Origin: Polynucleobacter sphagniphilus
GTDB taxonomy: Bacteria > Pseudomonadota > Gammaproteobacteria > Burkholderiales > Burkholderiaceae
Reading direction: 5' to 3'
NCBI RefSeq assembly: GCF_001953355.1
Contig: NZ_MPIY01000017.1
Location: 248,001 to 312,000 of the forward strand
DNA length: 64,000 nt
Shown here piece by piece: positions 47,692 to 57,128 of the stretch. Every line of letters begins with the position of its first letter. Position 1 is the stretch's first letter. The translations under genes were made by a program, and so were the position numbers. A model generated the notes under the pieces. It searched no databases. It saw only the letters and a program-made list of their open reading frames with translations, and had not been told where the DNA came from.

Positions 47692-48084
47692 ATGCTTGAG
47701 GTCCCAAGCAATAAACCCTACCTAATCCGTGCGCTACATCAGTGGTGTACGGATTTTGGTTTTACGCCCTTTATTGCCGTCTTTGTTGATTCAAGTGTAG
47801 AAGTTCCCATGGAGTTCGTTAAGAATGACGAAATCGTTCTTAATCTCTCGGTAGAGGCTTGCCATCAGCTACAGATGGAGAATGATTGGATCAGCTTTCA
47901 GGCTCGATTTGGAGGTGTTCCAAGAAAGATCATGGTCCCCGTGAGCCATGTTTTAGCTATCTATGCCAGAGAAAATGGGCAGGGCATGTCTTTCCCATTT
48001 GACCCAAAATCAGTCTCAAAAGATATAAAACCTGAGGTCGACACGGCAAAAACTGCCAGACCTAAGTTTACGATCGTGAAGTAG
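47692..48084 (+). CDS. sspB: ClpXP adaptor SspB (stringent starvation protein B)
   Basis: 130 residues. The fold core (SNKPYLIRALHQWCTDFGFTPFI, EIVLNLS, and FQARFGGVPRKIMVPVSHVLAIYARENGQG) binds ssrA-tagged proteins, and the C-terminal tail ending RPKFTIVK is the ClpX-binding element. It starts 20 bases after sspA. Confidence 0.95.
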   Translation: MLEVPSNKPYLIRALHQWCTDFGFTPFIAVFVDSSVEVPMEFVKNDEIVLNLSVEACHQLQMENDWISFQARFGGVPRKIMVPVSHVLAIYARENGQGMSFPFDPKSVSKDIKPEVDTAKTARPKFTIVK

Positions 48085-48102
48085 GTTAAAATATTACCCG
48101 TT

Positions 48103-48178
48103 GCCCCTTTAGCTCATCTGGTAGAGCAACTGATTTGTAATCAGTAGGTGGTCTGTTCGAGTCGGACAAGGGGCACCA
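48103..48178 (+). tRNA. tRNA-Thr (anticodon TGT)
   Basis: 76 bases with CCA encoded. The acceptor GCCCCTT pairs with AAGGGGC; the anticodon stem ACTGA/TCAGT encloses TTTGTAA, giving anticodon TGT. The T loop is GTTCGAGTC. It lies just after sspB. Confidence 0.97.
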
Positions 48179-48257
48179 CCACTTCTCTAGCCTTACCACT
48201 GGCACCCTCCATTTCTTTTTTACTTATCTTTTGGTCTTCCTGGGATTTGGAAAATTT

Positions 48258-49763
48258 ATGAGTCTTGAAGTACAAATTCTTCTGAGAAATTCTTTGGAGC
48301 ATATTCAGGCTAAGGAGTATGGCATTGCTCGTGAACTACTTCTAAAAGCCCAAAGCTTAGAGCCAGTCAATCCAGATGTCCTGCGATTTTTGAGTGTAGT
48401 AGCCGCACTGCAGTATGACTATGAAAATGCCCTAATATTTATTGATCACTGCATTGTTATAGCGCCTAGCAATGGAATTGCGCATAGCAATAGGGGAAAT
48501 ATTCTCAAAGAGCTCGGCAAATATGAGGAAGCTTTAATAGCGCTAGATCGAGCAATTGAGCTTGCGCCTGATTATGCTGAGGCATATAACAACAAGGGTA
48601 ATGTACTGCAGGAGATGCGGCGCTACCAAGAGTCTTTGGCTTTATATGACAAAGCAATTTCCTTGCAACCAAATTATGCTGAGGCATACAGTAATAAGGG
48701 TAACGCTTTAGAGTTATTACGCCAGCATAATCAAGCCATTTGGCATTACGAGCAAGCTATCGCGATTAATCCCCGTTATGTCGATGCTTATTGGCATAAA
48801 GCGATGACTGAATTGCCGGGAGGAAATTTTTTAGCTGGTTGGCAAAATTATGAGGCGCGCTGGTTTAAAACGCATCCACTTCAATTTCGATATTCAGGGA
48901 TAGCCAGACTTCAAAGTATTACAGATCTCGCTGGTAAAAAAATATTAATCTGGGCTGAGCAGGGCTTGGGAGATACCTTGCAGTTTTCTCGGTATATTCA
49001 AATGCTATCTAGTTTCGGTGCTCAAGTAACATTTGTTGTTCCCAAAGCATTACGAAAGGTGCTAAACGCCTTGAGTCAATTTTGCACACTTATCTCAGAT
49101 GGGGAAGAGATTGATGAATCTCAATTTGAGTTTCAGTCGCCTTTATTGAGTTTGCCATTGGTATTTGGCACTACCCTAGAGACAATTCCGGCGCAAATAC
49201 CATATCTTGATTTTGATCATGACAAGAAAAATCTTTTTGCAAGAGAGCTTGGGACTTCGCAAAAGCTAAAAGTGGGCGTTATATGGAATGGCGGATTTAG
49301 AGCAGATTCTCCGGAGCTATGGGCTATTAATAAGCGCCGCAATATAGAGCTTGATGTGATCTGCAGGCTTAAGGATGTGTCTGGTGTTGATTTCTATAGC
49401 TTGCAAAAAGGCAACCCCGCAGAGTCCGAGTTGCGAGCTAGAAAAGAGGAGCTTTGGCCAGATTTAATTAACTATGCGCACCTTTTGAACGATTTTTCAG
49501 ATACTGCTGCTTTAATGGAGTGCTTAGATTTAATCATCTCTGTTGATACCTCCTCAGCCCACCTTGCCGGAGCGCTCGGGAGACCAGTGTGGATTTTGAA
49601 TCGCTATGATTCATGCTGGCGCTGGTTGCGAGGTCGGTCAGATAGCCCATGGTACCCAACTGCAAAAATCTATCAACAAAATACACCGGGTGATTGGATT
49701 GGTGTCATAGAGGATGTCAAAGTAGATCTTGCATCCTTAGCTGCGGCACATTCAAAACGCTAG
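48258..49763 (+). CDS. TPR protein with glycosyltransferase-like C-terminal domain
   Basis: 501 residues. At least four TPR units lie in the first 200 residues, for example AYNNKGNVLQEMRRYQESLALYDKAI. The C-terminal half has GT-B features: LIWAEQGLGDTLQFSRYIQML near residue 235 and SVDTSSAHLAGALGRPVWIL near 435, as in ADP-heptose/O-GlcNAc-type transferases. The function could be protein or lipid glycosylation; not certain. ATG 48258 is preferred to a TTG at 48231. It stands alone, convergent with the MFS gene. Confidence 0.82.
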   Translation: MSLEVQILLRNSLEHIQAKEYGIARELLLKAQSLEPVNPDVLRFLSVVAALQYDYENALIFIDHCIVIAPSNGIAHSNRGNILKELGKYEEALIALDRAIELAPDYAEAYNNKGNVLQEMRRYQESLALYDKAISLQPNYAEAYSNKGNALELLRQHNQAIWHYEQAIAINPRYVDAYWHKAMTELPGGNFLAGWQNYEARWFKTHPLQFRYSGIARLQSITDLAGKKILIWAEQGLGDTLQFSRYIQMLSSFGAQVTFVVPKALRKVLNALSQFCTLISDGEEIDESQFEFQSPLLSLPLVFGTTLETIPAQIPYLDFDHDKKNLFARELGTSQKLKVGVIWNGGFRADSPELWAINKRRNIELDVICRLKDVSGVDFYSLQKGNPAESELRARKEELWPDLINYAHLLNDFSDTAALMECLDLIISVDTSSAHLAGALGRPVWILNRYDSCWRWLRGRSDSPWYPTAKIYQQNTPGDWIGVIEDVKVDLASLAAAHSKR

Positions 49764-49781
49764 CTTTTTGTATCTATAAGC

Positions 49782-51098
49782 CTAATGATTTAAGTTCTTC
49801 CCTTTTGTCTCGGGCAAGAAAATGGCTGCAATGATTGCTGCGGTACCCAAAAAAAGTGTTGGATACCATAGACCAGCCAAAGAGTCGGGCCATTGTTGAT
49901 TGAGCCAGGTGACGATTAAAGGTAGAAGCCCTCCTATCCAACCTGCTGCGAGATTATGCGGAAGGGCGGCTGCACTGCTTCTTGATTTGGCTGGAAAGAG
50001 TTCTGCAAGTAGGGCTGTTTGAGGTCCAACGACAAGCGCTAAGATTCCTGATAAGCCAATCAGAATGGCAATAATATAAATCGTCCCCGGGTTGCCCCGG
50101 ATGATATGAAATGCAGGGATGATACATAGTGCCCCTAGAATCAACCCACCGAGTACCACCGGCTTTCTTCCAACCTTGTCTGATAACCACCCAGAAAAAA
50201 TAGTGAAGGGCATGAGCGATAGGGTCGCATAAATGCTGATGTTATCTGCGAGATATGCAGGTAGTTGTGTAGAAGTTTTGAGGAAGATCGTTGTGTAGAC
50301 CTGGGTGCAGAAGAACAATATTGCGCCACCCGATGAAACGCAGAAAAAAATCACAAACATTTTTTTTAGAGTTACTCGGTCTTTCAGATTCTCACGAAGA
50401 GGATTGTTTATTTGGTTTCCATCTTTGATGAGATTAAGAAAGACGGGCGTTTCTTCAAGTGCCAGTCTGGCTTTAAATCCAAGGAGTAAAAGTACTAAGG
50501 AGATCCAAAAGGGTACACGCCATCCCCAAGATTGGAATTCTTCTGGGCTTAGCCAATGTTGGAGTAAGGCGATTTGCAAAGTGGAGGCAAGAATACCTAA
50601 TGGCCCCATCAACTGTAAGAAACTTGTCTGAAAGCCTCGATGTTTCTCCCCCGCATGCTCGGTCAAATACACTGCACTGCCACCGATTTCACCTCCAGCT
50701 GAGAGTCCTTGCAATAGCCTGAGTGAAACAAGCAGTATGGGAGCCCAGATTCCGATCTGACTATGTGTTGGTAAAAAGCCAACACACACAGTAGCGACAC
50801 CCATGAGCACAATAGTGATCATAAAGACCGGCCTGCGACCAATACGATCGCCCAAACTACCAAAGATAGCAGCCCCTACAGGGCGTACGATCATGCCTAC
50901 TCCAAAGGTTGCTAGACTTGCTAGCAGGCCTGAAGCAGGATCATGGGAGGGGAAGAATAGGGGTCCAAATGTCACTGCTAGAGTGGCAAATGTCAGAAAA
51001 TCGTACCATTCTAAAAAGGTGCCAAAGCAGGCAGCAATCGCCACTTTTCTGTAGGTCTGCGCCGCTTTATTTGATGCAGAGATAGTTTTCGTTATCAC
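49782..51098 (-). CDS. MFS transporter, metabolite:H+ symporter type
   Basis: 438 residues, 12 expected transmembrane helices. The start segment FGTFLEWYDFLTFATLA and the loop FGSLGDRIGRRPVF mark the MHS subfamily (ProP, KgtP, ShiA relatives), which take up dicarboxylates, betaine or similar solutes. The exact substrate cannot be read from the sequence. The start is GTG at 51098. Confidence 0.88.
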   Translation of the reverse strand: MITKTISASNKAAQTYRKVAIAACFGTFLEWYDFLTFATLAVTFGPLFFPSHDPASGLLASLATFGVGMIVRPVGAAIFGSLGDRIGRRPVFMITIVLMGVATVCVGFLPTHSQIGIWAPILLVSLRLLQGLSAGGEIGGSAVYLTEHAGEKHRGFQTSFLQLMGPLGILASTLQIALLQHWLSPEEFQSWGWRVPFWISLVLLLLGFKARLALEETPVFLNLIKDGNQINNPLRENLKDRVTLKKMFVIFFCVSSGGAILFFCTQVYTTIFLKTSTQLPAYLADNISIYATLSLMPFTIFSGWLSDKVGRKPVVLGGLILGALCIIPAFHIIRGNPGTIYIIAILIGLSGILALVVGPQTALLAELFPAKSRSSAAALPHNLAAGWIGGLLPLIVTWLNQQWPDSLAGLWYPTLFLGTAAIIAAIFLPETKGKNLNH

Positions 51099-51120
51099 CA
51101 GCTAAGTGAGCAAGAAATTG

Positions 51121-52398
51121 TTAGTCTGTATCGGATTCCGAGGAATCTAACAGGGGGGTAGAGATGGATTTGCTGGGTTTGACGCCGAGCTCTCGTACTC
51201 TTTCTGCAGTTCGAATCAAGTTTCCTTTGCCAGACTTGAGTTTATTGAAGGCATCGTGATAGCTGGTTTGAGCCTGATCCAAACGTTGCCCTAGTTTTTC
51301 TAAATCATCTACAAAGCCGACAAATTTATCGTATAGCGTGCCGCATTGCTTGGCGATTTCAAGGGCATTGCGGTTTTGATGATCCTGTCTCCACAGATGT
51401 GCCACGGTTCTGAGGGTGGCCATCAAGGTGCTAGGGCAAACCAAAACAATATTTTTGGCCAAAGCTTCTTGATAAAGGTTTGGTGCGGTTTTGAGAGCTA
51501 GTAAAAAAGCGGGTTCGATCGGCACAAACATCAATACGAAGTCTACTGAGCCTAAGCCATAGAGGGCGCTATAGTTTTTGTTTGAAAGACCCTGAATATG
51601 CTGACGTAAAGACTGAATATGGGCCGCAAGTTCTTGCTCTGCTACCGTTGGATCAGTTGTCTGTGCATATCGGGCATAGGCTGTGATGGAGACTTTGCTG
51701 TCAACCACTAGACTTCTGCCTTCAGGTAGTTTGACTACAACGTCTGGTTGTAAGCGTGAACCGTCAGTCAGAGTGTGGCTATCTTGTACTACGTACTCTT
51801 CACCTTTGCGCAGGCCTGAGGACTCGAGAATCGACTCCAGAACTAGTTCGCCCCAATTTCCCTGAACCTTAGAGTCTCCTTTGAGTGCTTGGGTAAGCGA
51901 GCGAGTCTCATCAGACATGCGTAAATTTAAATTAGCCAAGCGTTCAATTTCACTCTTGAGGGCAAAGCGTTCGCGCGCTTCATTTCCATAAGAATTACTA
52001 ACCTGCTCTTTAAATTCTGTGAGCTTAGTTTGCAGGGGCTTTAATAGAGCGTCTAGATTGGCAGCATTCTGCTCGGTAAAGCGCTTGGATTTATCTTCCA
52101 AGATTTCATTAGCTAAATTCTTAAACTGACTCGTTAACGCTTCCTTAGCTTCATTGAGGGACTCCAATCTACCAAGGCCTTGTTTGCGCTCTGAATCGAG
52201 TGCTGCCTCTAAACGAATTGCATTTTGAATAGCCTGGTCTCGCTCATCTCGAAGCAGGGTGGACTTCTCTGATTGTGCTTGCACTTCTTGCTTGCTCAGA
52301 GCAAGTGCTGAGCGTAAGCTCAAGGCATAAAAAAGAAGGCCTACACAAAGGCCAAATGGCAGACTAAAAAGCACTAGCGAGCCGAGATCGAAAGTCAC
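51121..52398 (-). CDS. rmuC: DNA recombination protein RmuC
   Basis: 425 residues: an N-terminal membrane helix (LVLFSLPFGLCVGLLFYAL), a long coiled coil (about residues 30-150), and a conserved nuclease-like domain with GNWGELVLESILESSGLRKG and GRSLVVDSKVSITAYARY. RmuC limits inversions at short inverted repeats. It follows grxD on the same strand after 19 bases. Confidence 0.93.
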   Translation of the reverse strand: MTFDLGSLVLFSLPFGLCVGLLFYALSLRSALALSKQEVQAQSEKSTLLRDERDQAIQNAIRLEAALDSERKQGLGRLESLNEAKEALTSQFKNLANEILEDKSKRFTEQNAANLDALLKPLQTKLTEFKEQVSNSYGNEARERFALKSEIERLANLNLRMSDETRSLTQALKGDSKVQGNWGELVLESILESSGLRKGEEYVVQDSHTLTDGSRLQPDVVVKLPEGRSLVVDSKVSITAYARYAQTTDPTVAEQELAAHIQSLRQHIQGLSNKNYSALYGLGSVDFVLMFVPIEPAFLLALKTAPNLYQEALAKNIVLVCPSTLMATLRTVAHLWRQDHQNRNALEIAKQCGTLYDKFVGFVDDLEKLGQRLDQAQTSYHDAFNKLKSGKGNLIRTAERVRELGVKPSKSISTPLLDSSESDTD

Positions 52399-52417
52399 TA
52401 GAGGTCGACTTTTTAAA

Positions 52418-52726
52418 TTAAGACTTTACTAATTTTTGTAATTCGCCACTCTCAAACATTTCGGTCATGATGTCAGATCCGCCAATGAATTCGCCATTAA
52501 TGTATAGTTGCGGAATCGTTGGCCAGTTAGCATATTGCTTAATGCCTTGGCGGATGCCTTCGTCATCAAAGACGTTAACAGTGTGCAGATTGTCGGCACC
52601 ACATGCGTGCAGAATATTAATAGCATTGCCAGAAAATCCACATTGTGGAAATTGCGCCGTACCCTTCATAAATAGGACAACTGGGTGACTAGTGACGATT
52701 TCTTTAATTTTTGCTTGGGTATCCAT
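52418..52726 (-). CDS. grxD: Monothiol glutaredoxin (CGFS type)
   Basis: 102 residues with the CGFS active site in FPQCGFSGNA near residue 30 and the glutathione-binding WPTIPQLYINGEFIGGSDI. Grx4/GrxD carries 2Fe-2S clusters and pairs with BolA-type proteins, one of which is encoded at 13944. Confidence 0.95.
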   Translation of the reverse strand: MDTQAKIKEIVTSHPVVLFMKGTAQFPQCGFSGNAINILHACGADNLHTVNVFDDEGIRQGIKQYANWPTIPQLYINGEFIGGSDIMTEMFESGELQKLVKS

Positions 52727-52810
52727 CAATTTTTCCTTAAGTTAAAGCTGCTTGACTATATGACAGCCTATTTTGAATAACTCAATTTTAAGACTTTATG
52801 CAGAAAAAGG

Positions 52811-53665
52811 TTATTTGCTAATACTTTTTCTAGCCGATGCGCAACGGGCATGACCAGATAAGTCCTTGTGCACTTGCGCGCCTTCAAGGTTGGCATTTTT
52901 CATGAGGGTAATCACTGCTTCTGATTGGTCAAAACCGTGCTCAACGGCAAGTAAGCCCCCAGGCTTCAAATAATGACCCGCTTGCGAGATGATGGTTTCT
53001 AGACAGCTTAATCCAGTAGAGCCATCTGTCAGTGCGGATACAGGTTCAAATCTCAGATCCCCTTGGCTCAAATGAGGATTCTTATTCGCAATGTAAGGAG
53101 GGTTGCTCAAGATAATGTCAAATGACGTCTGGTCAGCGAGGGCTTCATACCAACTGCCCTGTCTAAATTCGACCCGATCGATCAGTCCTAGGGTGGCTGC
53201 ATTTTGCTTGGCAATCATTAATGCTTCGTCAGATTGGTCCGTAGCCGTTATTTGAGCTTTTGGCGCATTGTGTGCCACGGCAAGAGCAATTGCTCCTGAG
53301 CCCGTTCCCAGGTCCAAGATACGGGGTTGATCACTTAATTTTGCAAGCTGAGTAAGCGCAATTTCAACTAAAAGTTCAGTTTCTGGGCGCGGAATAAGGA
53401 CGCCGGGACCTACCTTCAGCTCAATGTTGTAGAACCCCTTTTCTCCTAACAAGTAGGCAATGGGCTCCCCACTCATCCGTCTAGATTGAAGATACATCCA
53501 GTCCTCTAGTGCCGCTGGACTTAACTCCAAATCATCTTTGGAAAGGAGGGCTGAGCGTGGTAATTGATAGTGCTTTTCTAAAATAAAAGCGAGGAGTATT
53601 TTGGCCTCATTGCTAGGAAGCGTTGATTTTCCCAGCAATGCACGCAGCGAGTTACTTGAGCTCAT
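52811..53665 (-). CDS. prmC: Release factor glutamine methyltransferase
   Basis: 284 residues. The SAM-binding DLGTGSGAIALAVA lies near residue 120 and the catalytic NPPY motif (ILSNPPYIA) near 190. It methylates the glutamine of the GGQ motif in release factors. It is directly downstream of prfA, its substrate gene, with about 12 bases between; an in-frame TTG at 53671 is an alternative start. Confidence 0.95.
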   Translation of the reverse strand: MSSSNSLRALLGKSTLPSNEAKILLAFILEKHYQLPRSALLSKDDLELSPAALEDWMYLQSRRMSGEPIAYLLGEKGFYNIELKVGPGVLIPRPETELLVEIALTQLAKLSDQPRILDLGTGSGAIALAVAHNAPKAQITATDQSDEALMIAKQNAATLGLIDRVEFRQGSWYEALADQTSFDIILSNPPYIANKNPHLSQGDLRFEPVSALTDGSTGLSCLETIISQAGHYLKPGGLLAVEHGFDQSEAVITLMKNANLEGAQVHKDLSGHARCASARKSISK

Positions 53666-53677
53666 TGCCAACTGAAA

Positions 53678-54757
53678 TCAGTTGTCGCCTAAAGCAGCAA
53701 GCAATTCAGCTTGATGCTCGGATGCAAGTGCATTGCAAAGGTCATTGATATCGCCATCCATCATGGCATCAATTTTGTAGAGTGTCAGGTTGATACGATG
53801 ATCAGTAATGCGCCCCTGGGGAAAGTTATAGGTACGAATCCGATCACTGCGGTCGCCTGAACCTACTAAAGACTTGCGGGTTTGTGCTTCTAGTTGGTGT
53901 TTCTCACGTTCACGGGCATCCATAATGCGTGACACTAGAACCTTCATAGCTTGTTCTTTATTGCGATGTTGACTACGATCATCCTGACATTCCACTACGG
54001 TTCCCGTAGGCAAATGGGTAATACGAACAGCCGAATCTGTTTTATTAATATGTTGTCCACCTGCACCCGATGCCCTGAAGGTATCAATGCGTAACTCCGC
54101 TGGATTAATTTTGACGGCCTCTAACTCATCCGCTTCAGGCATGACTGCAACCGTACATGCCGACGTATGAATACGACCCTGAGTTTCAGTCTGGGGCACC
54201 CGTTGCACGCGATGGCCACCGGATTCAAATTTAAGACGTGAATACACTGACTGTCCAACTAGGCGTAATACCACCTCTTTGTATCCACCTAAATCCGATT
54301 CAGCAGAACTGACCACTTCAACCTTCCATCCTTGGCGCTCTGCAAATCTGGTGTACATCCGCAAGAGATCGCCTGCAAACAAAGCGCTCTCATCGCCGCC
54401 TGTACCAGCCCGAATTTCTAGGAAGACATTGCGATCATCGTTCTCATCTTTAGGAAGCAGGAGTTTTTGTAAAACACCCTCCAGCGCTTCCATGGTGGCA
54501 AGAGCCTGTTTTTGTTCTTCGTCGGCAAAGTCCTTCATTTCTGGATCTTTACGCATCTCTTCGGCCGCTTGTGCATCTGCTTCAGCCTGTTTATAGAGTG
54601 CAAATTGTTCAACGACCGTAGCAATATCAGAATGCTCGCGCGTGAGTTTCCGATACGCATCCATATCTTTGGTTGCTTCTTCGGTGGTTAAAAGGGAATT
54701 TAGTTCGGCTAAGCGTGTGTCTAGATGATCTAGCTTAGCCCGCATGCTGGGCTTCAT
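53678..54757 (-). CDS. prfA: Peptide chain release factor 1
   Basis: 359 residues. The GGQ motif ([18 protein letters not shown]) near residue 232 enters the peptidyl-transferase centre, and the stop-codon recognition tripeptide of the PxT type is in [16 protein letters not shown] near 185. It reads UAA and UAG. The gene abuts the hemA stop with no gap; hemA-prfA-prmC is a conserved run. Confidence 0.97.
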   Translation of the reverse strand: MKPSMRAKLDHLDTRLAELNSLLTTEEATKDMDAYRKLTREHSDIATVVEQFALYKQAEADAQAAEEMRKDPEMKDFADEEQKQALATMEALEGVLQKLLLPKDENDDRNVFLEIRAGTGGDESALFAGDLLRMYTRFAERQGWKVEVVSSAESDLGGYKEVVLRLVGQSVYSRLKFESGGHRVQRVPQTETQGRIHTSACTVAVMPEADELEAVKINPAELRIDTFRASGAGGQHINKTDSAVRITHLPTGTVVECQDDRSQHRNKEQAMKVLVSRIMDAREREKHQLEAQTRKSLVGSGDRSDRIRTYNFPQGRITDHRINLTLYKIDAMMDGDINDLCNALASEHQAELLAALGDN

Positions 54758-56071
54758 CTATTGGTCTTCTGATTTTGTATGGGATGAGAAAAGCTTGGGT
54801 AAGAGTTTGATGAGGGCATCGCGCTCAGTACCATTTGAGTGTTGTAGGGCATGCAAAGAGCCATGTAGAAATTTATTTGTTAGGCCTTGTGCCATCGCAT
54901 TGAGTACCTCTTGGGGATCATCGCCACGCATCAGTCGCTTCATGGCGCGCTCTAGCTCAAGTTGTCTTAGACGTTCACCTTGCTGTTGAATATCTTGAAT
55001 AAGTGGCACGGTCTTCCGTCCACTCATCCAGTGCATGAAGTTGCCAACACGATCTTCAATGATGGCTTCTGCCTGACTCACCGCGGCTTGACGCAACGAG
55101 GCACCGGTTTGAATCATGACCCCTAGGTCGTCTACGGTATACAAATAAATATCGTTGAGGCGCGCAATTTCAGGTTCAAAATCACGTGGAACAGCCAAGT
55201 CAATCATGACCATCGGCTTATGACGCCGTTGTTTAAGTGCGCTCTCCACCATGCCTAAACCAATGATGGGAAGAGAAGATGCCGTACTGGAAACGATGAT
55301 GTCAAATTCATGTAAGCGACTTGGCAACTCAGAAAGCTTGAAGGACTCAGACTGCACCTCTTGGGCTGCGATAGTGTCGGCTAATTCTTGGCCACGCTCT
55401 ACGGTGCGATTAGCAACTGCAACACTTTTTGGTTTATGTGCCACAAAATGAGTGGCACATAAAGAGATCATGTCACCCGCACCAATGAAAAGCACACGTT
55501 GATCAGCAATACTTCCAAAGATTCGCTCTGCCAAACGGACCGATGCCGCCGCCATAGAAATCGAGTGAGCACCAATTTCAGTGGAACCGCGTACTTCTTT
55601 TGCCACTGCAAATGTTTTTTGGAATAGTTGATTCAGGTAGGTCCCGAGCACACCTGCATCGTTTGCGGTGCGTACAGCGTCTTTCATCTGTCCCAGAATT
55701 TGCGTTTCCCCAATCACCATTGAATCAAGGCCGCAGGCAACTCTGAATGCATGCCGCACAGCATCAGATTGAGGGAGGGAGTAAATGTGGGGCTGAAGAC
55801 TGCTTGGAGCCAGTCGCTGGGTTTTTGCTAGCCAGTCAAACGTGGCTTCGTGAAGTATGGATGCGGCATCATCGTTAGCGGCACAATAAACCTCGGTACG
55901 ATTGCAGGTTGACAAAATAGTGGCTTCTGGCAGGCCGACCTGATTCGCGCCAACTATGTGATGGCGAAGATCGTGTAGGGCTTCCTGAAGAAATTCAGGG
56001 TCAAAGGCGACCTTTTCCCGAATGGCGACCGGCGCTGTGTGATGATTGATGCCGAGTGTCAACAACTTCAT
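54758..56071 (-). CDS. hemA: Glutamyl-tRNA reductase
   Basis: 437 residues. It makes glutamate-1-semialdehyde from Glu-tRNA, the first step of C5-pathway heme synthesis. It has the [14 protein letters not shown] start, the catalytic cysteine in [13 protein letters not shown] near residue 55, and the NADPH-binding [15 protein letters not shown] near 195. It is first of hemA-prfA-prmC and divergent from a small membrane protein gene. Confidence 0.96.
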   Translation of the reverse strand: MKLLTLGINHHTAPVAIREKVAFDPEFLQEALHDLRHHIVGANQVGLPEATILSTCNRTEVYCAANDDAASILHEATFDWLAKTQRLAPSSLQPHIYSLPQSDAVRHAFRVACGLDSMVIGETQILGQMKDAVRTANDAGVLGTYLNQLFQKTFAVAKEVRGSTEIGAHSISMAAASVRLAERIFGSIADQRVLFIGAGDMISLCATHFVAHKPKSVAVANRTVERGQELADTIAAQEVQSESFKLSELPSRLHEFDIIVSSTASSLPIIGLGMVESALKQRRHKPMVMIDLAVPRDFEPEIARLNDIYLYTVDDLGVMIQTGASLRQAAVSQAEAIIEDRVGNFMHWMSGRKTVPLIQDIQQQGERLRQLELERAMKRLMRGDDPQEVLNAMAQGLTNKFLHGSLHALQHSNGTERDALIKLLPKLFSSHTKSEDQ

Positions 56072-56072
56072 A

Positions 56073-56372
56073 ATGGCGATTATAGATTTGAAGATGGTAT
56101 TAATGGGGGCATCAATGGGGTTTTTGGCTTTTCTGGTAATTGGCGCCTTATCGGGCGCGTGTGCTTGGGCTTGCTATCCTGGCCAAAAACTGCCTGGACG
56201 ACCGTGGCAGAAATTATTGATTTGCGCCCTTGGAGGCTTTGGCGCATGTATTGCAAGCGCTTATTTGGGGCAGTTTGCTGGGTATTTCCAGTCTGGCCAG
56301 ATGATCGAGTGGATCGTCGTTACTCTAGTTTCTGGTCTTGTAAGCGCTCTAATCGCGGTTTTAATCAAATAA
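56073..56372 (+). CDS. Small membrane protein of unknown function
   Basis: About 99 residues with three hydrophobic segments ([56 protein letters not shown]) and glycines resembling the GlsB/YeaQ/YmgE group. The start is uncertain: ATG 56073 is one base away from the divergent hemA start and has no ribosome site, while ATG 56094 is also possible. The end overlaps the convergent ung gene by 12 bases. Confidence 0.6.
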   Translation: MAIIDLKMVLMGASMGFLAFLVIGALSGACAWACYPGQKLPGRPWQKLLICALGGFGACIASAYLGQFAGYFQSGQMIEWIVVTLVSGLVSALIAVLIK

Positions 56373-57128
56373 ATTGTCTTGGCTGACGCTTGGTGGCGCG
56401 TTTTCTACCCATCGAATAGGTTCAAGATTGTGCTTTAAAAGCCACGCATTGGCCTTAGTGAAGTGCTGGCAGCTGGCAGCTGCACCAGGATACAAAAAGG
56501 GTTGATTGGTTTTGTGGACCCCTAGGCCAGAGGGGTGGGAGGATTGCAAAATCAGCTGATCAGAGGCTAATTCAATTAAGGGGAGTTTGGACTGGGCGTG
56601 ACCGCCCCAAAGCATCCAAATCAAGTTTGGCTTCTGAATGGCTAAGGAAGTAATTAAACGATCAACGAGGGCTTTCCAGCCGATATGGCTGTGGCTGGCG
56701 GCTTCCCCAAGTCTGACGCTCAAAGCGGTATTGAGAAGAAGTACACCTTGTTCTGCCCAAGGATGCAGGTCACCATTAGCTAGGGTGCCAAAACCCTCCA
56801 AAGATAGTGCTTTATTGATATTGCGCAGAGAGCTAGGAAATGCCCGTGAATGTATTGGAATGTGCGACGGAATAGAAAACGCCAGGCCTTGCGCTAGTCC
56901 TGGGGAGTGATAGGGATCCTGGCCAAGAATAACCACCCGAACCCGATTGAGTGGTGTCAGTTTGAGCGCTTTGAAGAAATTCTCCGGGCTAGGACAAACA
57001 AGATTGGCCCCAAGCGCAAATTCTTTTTGTAGATTGGCCTGTAAATTTCCCCAATCTTCCGTTTGAAAATAATCACCCAGCAGTAGGCGCCAATCCTCTG
57101 GAATATCTTTTTCAGAAAAGGCAGCCAT
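56361..57128 (-). CDS. ung: Uracil-DNA glycosylase
   Basis: 255 residues. The water-activating motif GQDPYHSPGLAQGLAFS lies near residue 85, and the DNA-intercalating loop SSHPSGLGVHK near 205. It removes uracil from DNA. The stop overlaps the M61 peptidase region by one base, and the genes are in the same direction. Confidence 0.96.
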   Translation of the reverse strand: MAAFSEKDIPEDWRLLLGDYFQTEDWGNLQANLQKEFALGANLVCPSPENFFKALKLTPLNRVRVVILGQDPYHSPGLAQGLAFSIPSHIPIHSRAFPSSLRNINKALSLEGFGTLANGDLHPWAEQGVLLLNTALSVRLGEAASHSHIGWKALVDRLITSLAIQKPNLIWMLWGGHAQSKLPLIELASDQLILQSSHPSGLGVHKTNQPFLYPGAAASCQHFTKANAWLLKHNLEPIRWVENAPPSVSQDNLFD